Assembly (NCBI GenBank): GCA_000406005.1
Contig: ASZN01000164.1
Coordinates: forward strand, 1 to 5,199
Direction of reading: 5' to 3'
Source: Candidatus Poribacteria bacterium WGA-3G
Lineage (GTDB): Bacteria; Poribacteria; WGA-4E; WGA-3G
DNA: 5,199 nt
Part shown: piece after piece, positions 1 through 5,199 of the stretch
Layout: every line of letters starts with the position of its first letter
How positions within the stretch are numbered: the stretch's first letter is position 1
The notes under the pieces: generated by a model
Told to the model about the DNA's origin: nothing
The model's input: only the letters and a program-made list of their open reading frames with translations
Databases searched by the model: none
Program-made: the position numbers and the translations under genes

Positions 1-6
1 CAGAAC

Positions 7-64
7 GTGCGATGAATCGCACTACTACGAACCCGCCCGTTTGTAGTAGGGCAATTCATTGCCC
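7..64. repeat. Head-to-head pair of GTAGTAG-hairpin repeats
   Basis: Two 22-bp copies of one element lie in opposite orientation, at 7-28 (minus) and 43-64 (plus), separated by 14 bp. Each reads GTAGTAG followed by a palindrome with a 7-bp stem and a TC loop. The plus copy has stem GGGCAAT/ATTGCCC (49-55 with 58-64). The minus copy corresponds to GTGCGAT/ATCGCAC on the plus strand (7-13 with 16-22). The copies differ at four positions only, and these form two stem pairs changed on both sides (G-C for T-A, and A-T for G-C), so both stems stay perfect. The facing CTACTAC (22-28) and GTAGTAG (43-49) could also pair. The layout resembles a REP pair or BIME in other bacteria. That assignment is inference, and the element continues close to the window edge. 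Confidence 0.75.
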
Positions 65-275
65 GTGAATTACCGAAATATTTTTTCAAACTTCATCAAC
101 CGCACGGACTGAAAAAAGAAGATTCAAAAATTTAGGAAATCCGATAATTTATCTAAAACTAAATGACCCTGCAATTATGGTTATTTATAATCTGAATTAA
201 TGCTTTTTCTTCATTAAATTTATACAATTTCTGAAAATCAATATCGCGTTCATGATTTTTCTCAGAGGGGACACA
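65..275. other. AT-rich gene-free stretch
   Basis: I see no open reading frame, RNA gene or convincing promoter in this stretch. It is AT-rich with homopolymeric A and T runs. The only structure noticed is a weak 6-bp TTAATG/CATTAA inverted repeat near 197-217, which is unremarkable at this base composition. It separates two repeat elements and lies downstream of the minus-strand gene. Confidence 0.6.
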
Positions 276-312
276 ATAGCAAACACAGGAAACCAACGGT
301 TTCCTATGCTAC
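276..312 (-). repeat. Hairpin repeat, relative of the 31-bp array unit
   Basis: Read on the minus strand this begins GTAGCATAG (312-304), then a stem, a GTT loop (297-295), the return stem and CTGTG (288-284), and ends near CTATT (279-275). The core is a perfect inverted repeat on the plus strand, GGAAACC (288-294), AAC, GGTTTCC (298-304). With the flanks it forms an 11-bp stem containing one T-G wobble. The outer sequences, the loop and the wobble position match the 31-bp unit tandemly repeated at 2246-2400, while the stem core is different and longer. It is therefore a diverged single copy of the same family, seen directly by alignment. No associated transposase is present in this window. 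Confidence 0.65.
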
Positions 313-391
313 GTGGGAAACGGTATTATTTTGGAAATATCAGCGCGCCGGGATGGATGTATCAGGTAGGTTGGATCGAACGGTAACAAGT

Positions 392-439
392 AAACCCAAC
401 ACCGCAATTGGACCGAAGTCCAATTGAAGTACTGGGTTT
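392..439 (-). terminator. Two-tier hairpin in the 3' region of the PhoX-like gene
   Basis: An inner perfect 9-bp stem, CAATTGGAC (405-413) with GTCCAATTG (418-426), closes on four bases. An outer 7-bp stem, AAACCCA (392-398) with TGGGTTT (433-439), encloses it across a 6-by-6 internal loop. In minus-strand RNA the inner loop reads C-UUCG-G, the well-known extra-stable tetraloop, whereas plus-strand RNA would carry CGAA. That orientation fits the 3' untranslated region of the minus-strand gene, whose stop codon is 35 nt upstream. No clean U tract follows (only UUUACUUGUU), so it may be an mRNA 3'-end stabiliser, a rho-dependent end or another repeat family rather than a classical intrinsic terminator. 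A GTAG at 366-369 and GTTGG (370-374), complementary to CCAAC (396-400), lie beside it. Confidence 0.45.
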
Positions 440-473
440 CATCTGTATCGGAACGTAGAGGTGTGCGTTGAGG

Positions 474-1937
474 CTACGTCAGTGGACGTTGGCGAATCTC
501 ATGCCAAGGACCCGTGATCGCCAGCGTAATTCCTGGACTCTGAATGTTCACAAACAGGGTCGTGCCATCCGGTGAGAAGGTCGCGCCTGCGAGTTCAGAC
601 AGATTGCCAGCATTACGAGCGAACCGATAGAGGTTGCCCTCTGGTGTTACACCAATGAGGAACTCCTCGTTTGGACCGTCTTCGCAAATAATAAGGTCCC
701 CCCACGGTGTGACTGCTAAGTTATCAGCATTCTCCATGAGGTTGCTATCGTTCGGTTCAATGAAGAGTTCGATGGTTCCGGGGTCTTGTTCTTCACGGCT
801 TGTGCCTTCATAAGGACTTGGGATGTATTTCCAGATTTGTCCTTTGTAGGCAATACCACCATTCGTGCAGGCAATATAGAACTCTCCTATCCCCTGATTT
901 TCGCCGTACCATATCCCTTCACCGCGTGCGAATTTGGCTGCATCTTTATCATTAGCCCCTTGGTAGCGGAGGTCATCATCCGGCGATTCGACGTTTTCAA
1001 TATCGACCCATTCAACAGCAAGTGATTCTCCGACCGGCACTGGATTATAGGTCCACCAGAAAATCTTTTGGTTTCGACTCCGCCAGTTTCGGGTATCCGC
1101 GCCCTTGAGGTCTCGGATTTTCAGTGCTTGCAGCTTACCGCCTGCGGCGAGTTCACCCGGCTTATCAGGGATAAATCGATAGATTAAACTATCTCCCCTA
1201 TCTTCGGTTTCGTAGACGATTCCGGTTTTCGGGTCAACGGCGACAGCTTCATGATTGAAACGCCCCATCGCTTTCAAGGGGATCGGATCGGCTAATCCGA
1301 TGTCGGCAGAAGCAGGCACCTCGAAATTATAGCCGTGTTCTACTTCATAAGTGTTCTCTTTTTCTGACTTCTGCATCGTCTCTTCGCAAGTGATCCATGT
1401 GTTCCAAGGTGTGAGACCCCCCGCACAATTACGGATCGTTCCTGTCAGACTTAAGAAATGTTTCTCTAATGTCTGTGTCCGTGTGTCATAGACCAGCGTC
1501 GTTGTCCCACCGAGACACGGTAATTCGCCTGATCCAGCGTCATAGAATTTGTTGATGGCTGCGCTTTCAATCTTTTCATTATTCCATCCGAAGGGGCCGA
1601 CGGTTTTGGCAGTCGCGGTCAATTCGTGGTTTCGGACGAGGAGCGTTTTGCCGTTGGGACCTGGGAAAGCCGCCATACCGTCGTGTCCACCGGGTACCCA
1701 CAGTCCATCGTCCATCTGTTCGCCTGTTCTTGAAAAAGCGTGCGCGGTAAACCCTTCTGGGAGATCAAGAAGTCGGTTTGCACTCGGCTTGAACTCGAAC
1801 GGAGGTTCAGGTCTAAAACCGGGTACTTTCTGAATTAGGGTCCGGCTACACCCCATAAATCCGAGGCTAACCGCTGCGGATGCGGTTGCGAGCGCGCCGG
1901 AACGTAGAAACTGCCGTCGAGATAACTTGTTTTTCAT
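474..1937 (-). CDS. PhoX-family (DUF839) protein, Tat-exported, probable lipoprotein
   Basis: The product is 487 aa, complete, ending in TAG at 476-474. ATG at 1937 is chosen because GAGGGA lies 4 nt upstream and the protein then opens with a classic twin-arginine signal, SRRQFLRSG (residues 6-14). Upstream in-frame ATG 1949 and TTG 1952 lack a ribosome binding site. A short hydrophobic stretch (about 15-28) leads to LGFMGC with Cys30, an imperfect lipobox, so lipoprotein anchoring outside the inner membrane is likely but not certain. PhoX/DUF839 motifs follow in order: HDGM (85-88), NHE (103-105), NCAGGLTPW (170-178) with CEE (184-186), RFNHEAVAVD (226-235) with TED (244-246), NADNL (403-407), CEDG (418-421) and SELAGATFSPDGTTLFVN (447-464). 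Characterised PhoX enzymes are beta-propeller alkaline phosphatases using iron and calcium, with a cysteine bridging the irons; Cys171 is the candidate equivalent. The protein is shorter than those phosphatases as I recall them, and many DUF839 members are uncharacterised, so family membership is firm and substrate is not. Confidence 0.9.
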   Translation of the reverse strand: MKNKLSRRQFLRSGALATASAAVSLGFMGCSRTLIQKVPGFRPEPPFEFKPSANRLLDLPEGFTAHAFSRTGEQMDDGLWVPGGHDGMAAFPGPNGKTLLVRNHELTATAKTVGPFGWNNEKIESAAINKFYDAGSGELPCLGGTTTLVYDTRTQTLEKHFLSLTGTIRNCAGGLTPWNTWITCEETMQKSEKENTYEVEHGYNFEVPASADIGLADPIPLKAMGRFNHEAVAVDPKTGIVYETEDRGDSLIYRFIPDKPGELAAGGKLQALKIRDLKGADTRNWRSRNQKIFWWTYNPVPVGESLAVEWVDIENVESPDDDLRYQGANDKDAAKFARGEGIWYGENQGIGEFYIACTNGGIAYKGQIWKYIPSPYEGTSREEQDPGTIELFIEPNDSNLMENADNLAVTPWGDLIICEDGPNEEFLIGVTPEGNLYRFARNAGNLSELAGATFSPDGTTLFVNIQSPGITLAITGPWHEIRQRPLT

Positions 1938-1965
1938 ACAGTCCCTCATCAAACGAAAGTTAAAG

Positions 1966-1980
1966 AGGTTTTCAAAACCT
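1966..1980. promoter_or_regulatory. 15-bp perfect palindrome before the PhoX-like start
   Basis: AGGTTTT, a central C, and AAAACCT form a perfect inverted repeat with 7-bp arms. Its near edge is 28 bp upstream of the ATG at 1937 and about 18 bp from the Shine-Dalgarno, inside the predicted leader of the minus-strand gene. It could be a repressor operator or, in RNA, a small A/U-rich hairpin near the ribosome binding site. It shares the TTTTGAAA core with the larger palindrome at 2036-2067. Function is inferred from symmetry and position only. Confidence 0.35.
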
Positions 1981-2035
1981 TTGTGTTGTCAACGGGATGC
2001 TTTTCCTCACACTTAAAGTATAGCCGTAACATTTT

Positions 2036-2067
2036 ACAATACTTTTGAAATTATTTCAAAAGTTTGT
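2036..2067. promoter_or_regulatory. Long near-perfect palindrome in the PhoX-like leader
   Basis: Perfect 11-bp arms, ACTTTTGAAAT (2041-2051) and ATTTCAAAAGT (2053-2063), flank a single T. Four more pairs, ACAA (2036-2039) with TTGT (2064-2067), extend it if T2040 is bulged, giving 15 pairs in all. It lies about 100-130 bp upstream of the minus-strand start codon and about 83 nt downstream of the predicted transcription start, so it may act as an operator or as a leader-RNA hairpin. There is no U run after it on either strand, so it is not an obvious intrinsic terminator. Confidence 0.45.
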
Positions 2068-2156
2068 TACAAACGCCCAGCACTGTTCAGGCAATCGTGA
2101 CGTTTAATTGTGTATCTCATAGGGAGGAAGCCTTGACTTATATTCAGTATAGTATA

Positions 2157-2185
2157 ATTATACTGTATTTTTGTGTGGATGTCAA
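2157..2185 (-). promoter_or_regulatory. Perfect-consensus sigma70 promoter for the PhoX-like gene
   Basis: On the minus strand TTGACA (2185-2180) and TATAAT (2162-2157) are separated by exactly 17 bp (2179-2163), a full match to the housekeeping consensus. The -10 sits in a 14-bp palindrome, AGTATAATTATACT (2151-2164). Transcription should start near 2150 and run into the PhoX-like gene, giving a leader of about 213 nt that contains two palindromes. No other gene lies downstream on this strand before that one. A separate small RNA start is an alternative reading. Confidence 0.65.
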
Positions 2186-2245
2186 ATTTTTTTAGGAGGC
2201 ATTCGATTTTCACAATTCTTTGAACGCCACGCCAACCGACTTGAT

Positions 2246-2400
2246 TAATAGGCACAGACTAACAGTCTATGCTACATAATAGGCACAGACTAACAGTCTA
2301 TGCTACATAATAGGCACAGACTAACAGTCTATGCTACATAATAGGCACAGACTAACAGTCTATGCTACATAATAGGCACAGACTAACAGTCTATGCTACA
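2246..2400. repeat. Five perfect tandem copies of a 31-bp hairpin repeat
   Basis: Units lie at 2246-2276, 2277-2307, 2308-2338, 2339-2369 and 2370-2400 and are identical base for base. Each contains GCACAGACT, AAC, AGTCTATGC, an inverted repeat with 9-bp arms and one imperfect pair. In minus-strand RNA that pair becomes a U-G wobble and the element reads GTAGCATAG plus return stem. After the fifth copy only ATAG remains of a sixth. Perfect identity points to recent expansion by slippage or unequal exchange. The 31-bp period is close to three helical turns, so all hairpins face one side of the DNA. The array fills the space between the two divergent promoters. Confidence 0.95.
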
Positions 2401-2417
2401 ATAGATGGAAAGTAATC

Positions 2418-2446
2418 TTGACAATAGAGCGCGGTTGTGTTAAAAT
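2418..2446 (+). promoter_or_regulatory. leuS promoter, extended -10 sigma70 type
   Basis: TTGACA (2418-2423) and TAAAAT (2441-2446) are spaced by 17 bp, with TG at 2438-2439 forming an extended -10. Transcription should begin near 2453-2455, leaving a leader of about 33 nt before the ATG at 2488, too short for a T-box or similar leader. The -35 box begins 18 bp after the repeat array. The promoter covers the upstream GTG at 2437, which argues against that codon as the translation start. Confidence 0.75.
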
Positions 2447-2471
2447 TTACTTCTGTAAAGTTAATATACAC

Positions 2472-2476
2472 AGGAG
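2472..2476 (+). promoter_or_regulatory. leuS ribosome binding site
   Basis: AGGAG lies 11 nt before ATG 2488, somewhat farther than the usual 5-9 nt. The nearer ATG at 2477 is out of frame and touches the AGGAG, so 2488 remains the best start. It gives an N-terminus (MENHPYAPAKIEPYWQAEWQ) that matches where bacterial LeuRS proteins begin. Confidence 0.65.
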
Positions 2477-2487
2477 ATGAACACGAA

Positions 2488-5040
2488 ATGGAGAACCATC
2501 CTTATGCCCCGGCGAAAATAGAACCCTATTGGCAAGCCGAGTGGCAACAAAAAGAAATCTTCAAGATTCCAAACGATATCGAAATACTCAAAACGAAGCC
2601 GAAATACTATGTGCTCGGAATGTTCCCCTATACCTCTGGTGCTGGACTGCACATGGGGCACGCAAAGAACTACGTGCCGACAGATGTATTCGCAAACTTC
2701 CGACGGATGCAAGGCTACCATGTGATGCACCCGATGGGTTGGGATGCCTTCGGGCTTCCGACAGAACGGTATGCCGTCCGCGAAAACGAACATCCAGCGG
2801 ACGTTACAAAACGTAACACGGAAACCTTTCAACAGCAGATCCAACGTATCGGTCTCTCTTACGATTGGTCCCGCAAAATTGATACCTCGCTACCCGACTA
2901 TTATAGATGGACACAGTGGATTTTCCTTCGACTCTATGAAAAAGGCTTAGCGTATCTTGCGGATGTGCCGGTCAACTGGTGTCCAGCGTTGGGGACTGTC
3001 CTCTCAAACGAAGAGGTGAAGGACGGTAAATATGTTGAGACGGGTGACCCGGTTGAACGTCGCCTCATGCATCAATGGATGCTCAAAATTACCGCCTACG
3101 CCGAACGGTTGTTGGATGATTTGGCGTTATTGGATTGGCCCGACGGGCTCAAAGAGATGCAACGGCACTGGATCGGAAAATCCGAAGGCGCAGAGATTAC
3201 CTTCAACATCAGAGATAGTCACGAGACGTTTACCGTTTTCACGACGCGCCCGGATACACTCTTCGGTGCGACGTATTGCGTCCTTGCGCCGGAACATCGG
3301 CTCGTCTCTGAGATAACGCACCCGGATGCAGCATCCGAAGTTAATGCTTACGTTAAGGCATCTGCGAACAAATCCGATCTCCAACGTACAGACCTCGCCA
3401 CAGAGAAGACGGGGGTCTTTACAGGTGCTTATGCGATCCATCCGTGTAATGAGCAACCGGTCCCGATCTGGGTTGCGGATTACGTGCTGATGACGTACGG
3501 TACAGGTGCGATTATGGCAGTGCCGGGACATGATGAACGCGACCACGAATTCGCCTCAACTTTCGGTATTCCTATCGTTGAGGTTATCAAAGGTGGTGAG
3601 CGGCCGATCGAAGAGGCACCCTTTGAAGGGGACGGTGTCTGCGTCAACTCGGATTTCCTCAACGGTTTGCCGGTCGCGGAAGCGAAAGCAAAGATGATCG
3701 CTTGGCTCGAAAGCGAAGGTCGAGGTACGGGGCAAGTCCAATACCGTCTCCGGGATTGGCTATTCTCGCGGCAACGGTATTGGGGCGAACCTTTCCCGCT
3801 TGCGCACCTTGAGGACGGCACTATTGTTCAGCTGCCAGATGAAGCGTTGCCTGTTGAACTGCCAGCGATCGATGCCTATAAACCGACAGAAGACGGCAAA
3901 CCGCCACTCGCTCGCGCTGATGCAGAATGGCTGAAGGTGACACTGCCCGATGGTAGAACGGCGACGCGGGAGACGAATATCATGCCGCAGTGGGCAGGTT
4001 CCTGCTGGTATTATCTGCGGTTCCTCGATGCACACAATACCGAGGCGCCCTTTGATACGGCACTCGAACGCTACTGGATGCCGGTAGACCTCTATATGGG
4101 CGGGACTGAGCACGCCGTTCTGCATCTGCTTTATGCGCGTTTCTGGCATAAAGTGCTTTACGATTCCGGTTTGGTCTCAACGAAAGAACCCTTCCAAGGG
4201 TTGCTCAACCAAGGCACGATTCTCGCTGAATCTTACCAAGACGCTGCGGGTAAATACTACTATCCGCACGAAGTCGAGCATAGCGATGGGAGAGCCGTTG
4301 CGAAAACGACGGGTGTACCCCTCCAGACACAGATGGAGAAGATGTCCAAATCTCGATTTAACGTCATCAATCCGAACGACGTTATCGACAATTACGGTGC
4401 GGACGCGCTTCGCCTCTATCTGTTGTTCATCGGTCCCGTTACGGCAAGTACACCGTGGCAGGATGCCGGTGTAGAGGGAGTCTATCGGTTCCTGCAACGC
4501 GTCTGGCGACTCGTTATCGATGAAGATAGCGGCGAACTCAGCGAGAAGTTGACCGATGCTGCCGGTACAACGGTGTCCGAACTCTGGCGCGAACTCCATA
4601 AGACCATCAAGCAGGTAACAGAGGATACGGAATCTATTGACAAGATGAACACTGCGATTAGCCAGATGATGATCTTCGTGAACACAGCTACACAGGCGAA
4701 AACGTTACCGAAGGAGATCTTGAAGATTTTCCTGCATCTGCTCTCGCCTTATGCGCCGCACATTGCGCAGGAGTTGTGGCATCGTCTCGGTGAAACAGGT
4801 TTCATCGCGCACGAACAGTGGCCCACACACGACGCATCGGTACTCACAAGTGAGACTGTAACGATTATTGCGCAGGTCAACGGGAAACTTCGCAACCGGC
4901 TCGAACTTCCTGCCGATGCGACTGACAAAGAGATTGAGGAAGCCGCCCTCACAGATGAACGGGTTCAACGCTTTATTGAAGGGAAACCGGTTCGGAAGGT
5001 TATCGTCGTGCCGAATCGTTTGATTAATATCGTTGTTTAA
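2488..5040 (+). CDS. leuS: Leucyl-tRNA synthetase (LeuRS)
   Basis: This class Ia aminoacyl-tRNA synthetase charges tRNA-Leu with leucine in the cytoplasm. It is 850 aa and complete, with tandem stops TAA-TAG (5038-5043). Landmarks: HIGH-type HMGH (55-58); GWDAFGLPTE (84-93); NWCPALGTVLSNEEV (163-177); editing (CP1) domain with the threonine-rich TTRPDT (252-257) and GTGAIMAVPGHDERDHEF (338-355) holding the conserved aspartates; RLRDWLFSRQRYWGE (420-434) marking return to the catalytic core; KMSKS (618-622); then the anticodon-binding helical domain and the C-terminal tRNA-contacting domain from about residue 790, beginning at TVTIIAQVNGKLRNRLELP. The zinc-knuckle cysteines of E. coli-type LeuRS are absent (DGKYVETGDPVERR), as in Bacillus. 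A segment at about 575-617 before KMSKS is longer than in Bacillus as I recall it and looks like a reduced leucine-specific insertion. It appears monocistronic with its own promoter. Upstream GTG 2437 lies inside the promoter and is rejected as start. Confidence 0.97.
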   Translation: MENHPYAPAKIEPYWQAEWQQKEIFKIPNDIEILKTKPKYYVLGMFPYTSGAGLHMGHAKNYVPTDVFANFRRMQGYHVMHPMGWDAFGLPTERYAVRENEHPADVTKRNTETFQQQIQRIGLSYDWSRKIDTSLPDYYRWTQWIFLRLYEKGLAYLADVPVNWCPALGTVLSNEEVKDGKYVETGDPVERRLMHQWMLKITAYAERLLDDLALLDWPDGLKEMQRHWIGKSEGAEITFNIRDSHETFTVFTTRPDTLFGATYCVLAPEHRLVSEITHPDAASEVNAYVKASANKSDLQRTDLATEKTGVFTGAYAIHPCNEQPVPIWVADYVLMTYGTGAIMAVPGHDERDHEFASTFGIPIVEVIKGGERPIEEAPFEGDGVCVNSDFLNGLPVAEAKAKMIAWLESEGRGTGQVQYRLRDWLFSRQRYWGEPFPLAHLEDGTIVQLPDEALPVELPAIDAYKPTEDGKPPLARADAEWLKVTLPDGRTATRETNIMPQWAGSCWYYLRFLDAHNTEAPFDTALERYWMPVDLYMGGTEHAVLHLLYARFWHKVLYDSGLVSTKEPFQGLLNQGTILAESYQDAAGKYYYPHEVEHSDGRAVAKTTGVPLQTQMEKMSKSRFNVINPNDVIDNYGADALRLYLLFIGPVTASTPWQDAGVEGVYRFLQRVWRLVIDEDSGELSEKLTDAAGTTVSELWRELHKTIKQVTEDTESIDKMNTAISQMMIFVNTATQAKTLPKEILKIFLHLLSPYAPHIAQELWHRLGETGFIAHEQWPTHDASVLTSETVTIIAQVNGKLRNRLELPADATDKEIEEAALTDERVQRFIEGKPVRKVIVVPNRLINIVV

Positions 5041-5119
5041 TAGTTAACAGTTAACAGTTTTCAGTTAAAGAGGGAACCGTTACGCAACGTCTTTTTTCTT
5101 AACTGGCAACTGGCAACTA
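5041..5119. repeat. Heptamer-built inverted repeat after leuS
   Basis: The left arm is a run of 7-bp variants of AGTTAAC, from about 5043 to 5068. The right arm, from 5099, reads TTAACTG GCAACTG GCAACTA. The inner heptamers, CAGTTAA (5062-5068) and TTAACTG (5099-5105), pair perfectly, and the outer ones pair imperfectly. The 30-base centre contains a short CGTT/AACG hairpin and a T run. This starts directly at the leuS stop codon. It looks like a dispersed short repeat with heptamer-expanding ends; mobility is not shown. Confidence 0.6.
5078..5097 (+). terminator. Possible weak intrinsic terminator of leuS
   Basis: CGTT (5078-5081), loop ACGC, AACG (5086-5089) is followed by TC and six T residues (5092-5097), about 40 nt after the leuS stop. 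A four-pair stem is short for an intrinsic terminator, and the T run also lies within the loop of the larger inverted repeat. The location is right but the structure is marginal. Confidence 0.3.
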
Positions 5120-5199
5120 ATCCTCTGGTAACTAAAAGCGCAGCGTACTGGCAACTGGCAACTGGCAACTAATCCTCTGGTAACTAAAAGCGCAGCGTA
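5101..5199. repeat. 52-bp-period direct repeat reaching the window end
   Basis: A 47-bp sequence at 5101-5147 recurs exactly at 5153-5199. Each copy contains AACTGGC heptamers, then AATCCTCTGGTAACT and AAAAGCGCAGCGTA. The second copy has one extra heptamer (about 5148-5154), so heptamer slippage is nested within the longer tandem unit. The array is cut by the window edge and may continue. No coding potential is seen. Confidence 0.9.

Noticed and set aside
786..1833. Plus-strand ORFs inside the PhoX-like gene
   Set aside because: They are antisense to a complete coding sequence with conserved motifs throughout, and their translations match no family I recognise.
1938..1952. TTG 1952 or ATG 1949 as start of the PhoX-like gene
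   Set aside because: Neither has a Shine-Dalgarno, whereas ATG 1937 follows GAGGGA and gives a normally positioned Tat motif.
1987..2022. Other minus-strand promoter boxes: TTGACA at 1992-1987 and TATACT at 2022-2017
   Set aside because: The TTGACA has no acceptable -10 at 16-18 bp, and the TATACT has no recognisable -35 at that spacing. A secondary promoter at TATACT cannot be excluded.
2121..2195. 20-codon plus-strand ORF from TTG 2133 after AGGGAGG
   Set aside because: The ribosome-binding-like sequence is good, but the ORF crosses the minus-strand promoter, is very AT-rich and has no convincing plus-strand promoter. The TTGACT at 2133 is only 14 bp from TATAAT at 2153.
2067..2255. 62-aa minus-strand ORF
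   Set aside because: It begins inside the tandem repeat and runs through the perfect-consensus promoter, has no ribosome binding site at its start, and its product resembles nothing I recognise. Only its last 17 codons lie within the predicted transcript.
2246..2400. CRISPR array
   Set aside because: The units are contiguous identical repeats with no unique spacers between them, and no cas gene is present.
2437..2487. GTG 2437 as leuS start
   Set aside because: It lies between the -35 and -10 boxes of the promoter, adds 17 residues not expected in LeuRS, and has no ribosome binding site.
2461..4968. Several long minus-strand and alternate-frame ORFs inside leuS
   Set aside because: All overlap the well-supported leuS reading frame, lack ribosome binding sites and encode arginine- or cysteine-rich nonsense typical of shadow frames.

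Overview
The window carries two complete, divergently transcribed genes in a repeat-rich, moderately AT-rich setting. It is bacterial: both start regions have Shine-Dalgarno and sigma70-type promoter signals, one protein has a Tat signal peptide, and the leucyl-tRNA synthetase is of bacterial type, closest by recollection to the Bacillus-like zinc-less form. The combination of a PhoX/DUF839 protein, Bacillus-like LeuRS and dense families of short hairpin repeats (GTAG-plus-palindrome units and AACTGGC heptamer tracts) reminds me of Candidatus Poribacteria genomes. That placement is an impression from memory, not something the sequence proves.

Layout. Positions 1-473 contain no gene. They hold a head-to-head pair of small hairpin repeats (7-64), a featureless AT-rich stretch, a second kind of hairpin repeat (276-312) and a two-tier hairpin (392-439) just past the stop codon of the first gene. 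Positions 474-1937 (minus strand) encode a Tat-exported PhoX-family (DUF839) protein, probably a lipoprotein. Positions 1938-2487 are the shared regulatory region. For the minus-strand gene there is a perfect-consensus promoter about 220 bp upstream of its start, so its predicted leader is about 213 nt long and carries two perfect palindromes. Next come five perfect tandem copies of a 31-bp hairpin repeat (2246-2400), and then a near-consensus extended -10 promoter for leuS. Positions 2488-5040 (plus strand) encode complete leucyl-tRNA synthetase. Positions 5041-5199 are gene-free: heptamer-based inverted repeats, a possible weak terminator, and a 52-bp-period direct repeat that runs off the window end.

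The two genes have no obvious functional link (envelope or periplasmic hydrolase-like protein versus cytoplasmic translation enzyme). No new gene system is evident. The most interesting content is non-coding. At least two short hairpin families share a GTAG-plus-palindrome design, the copies within each family differ by compensated stem changes or by a swapped stem core, and one family has expanded into a perfect tandem array between two divergent promoters. This resembles REP/BIME elements mobilised by REP-associated tyrosine transposases, although no transposase gene is present here.
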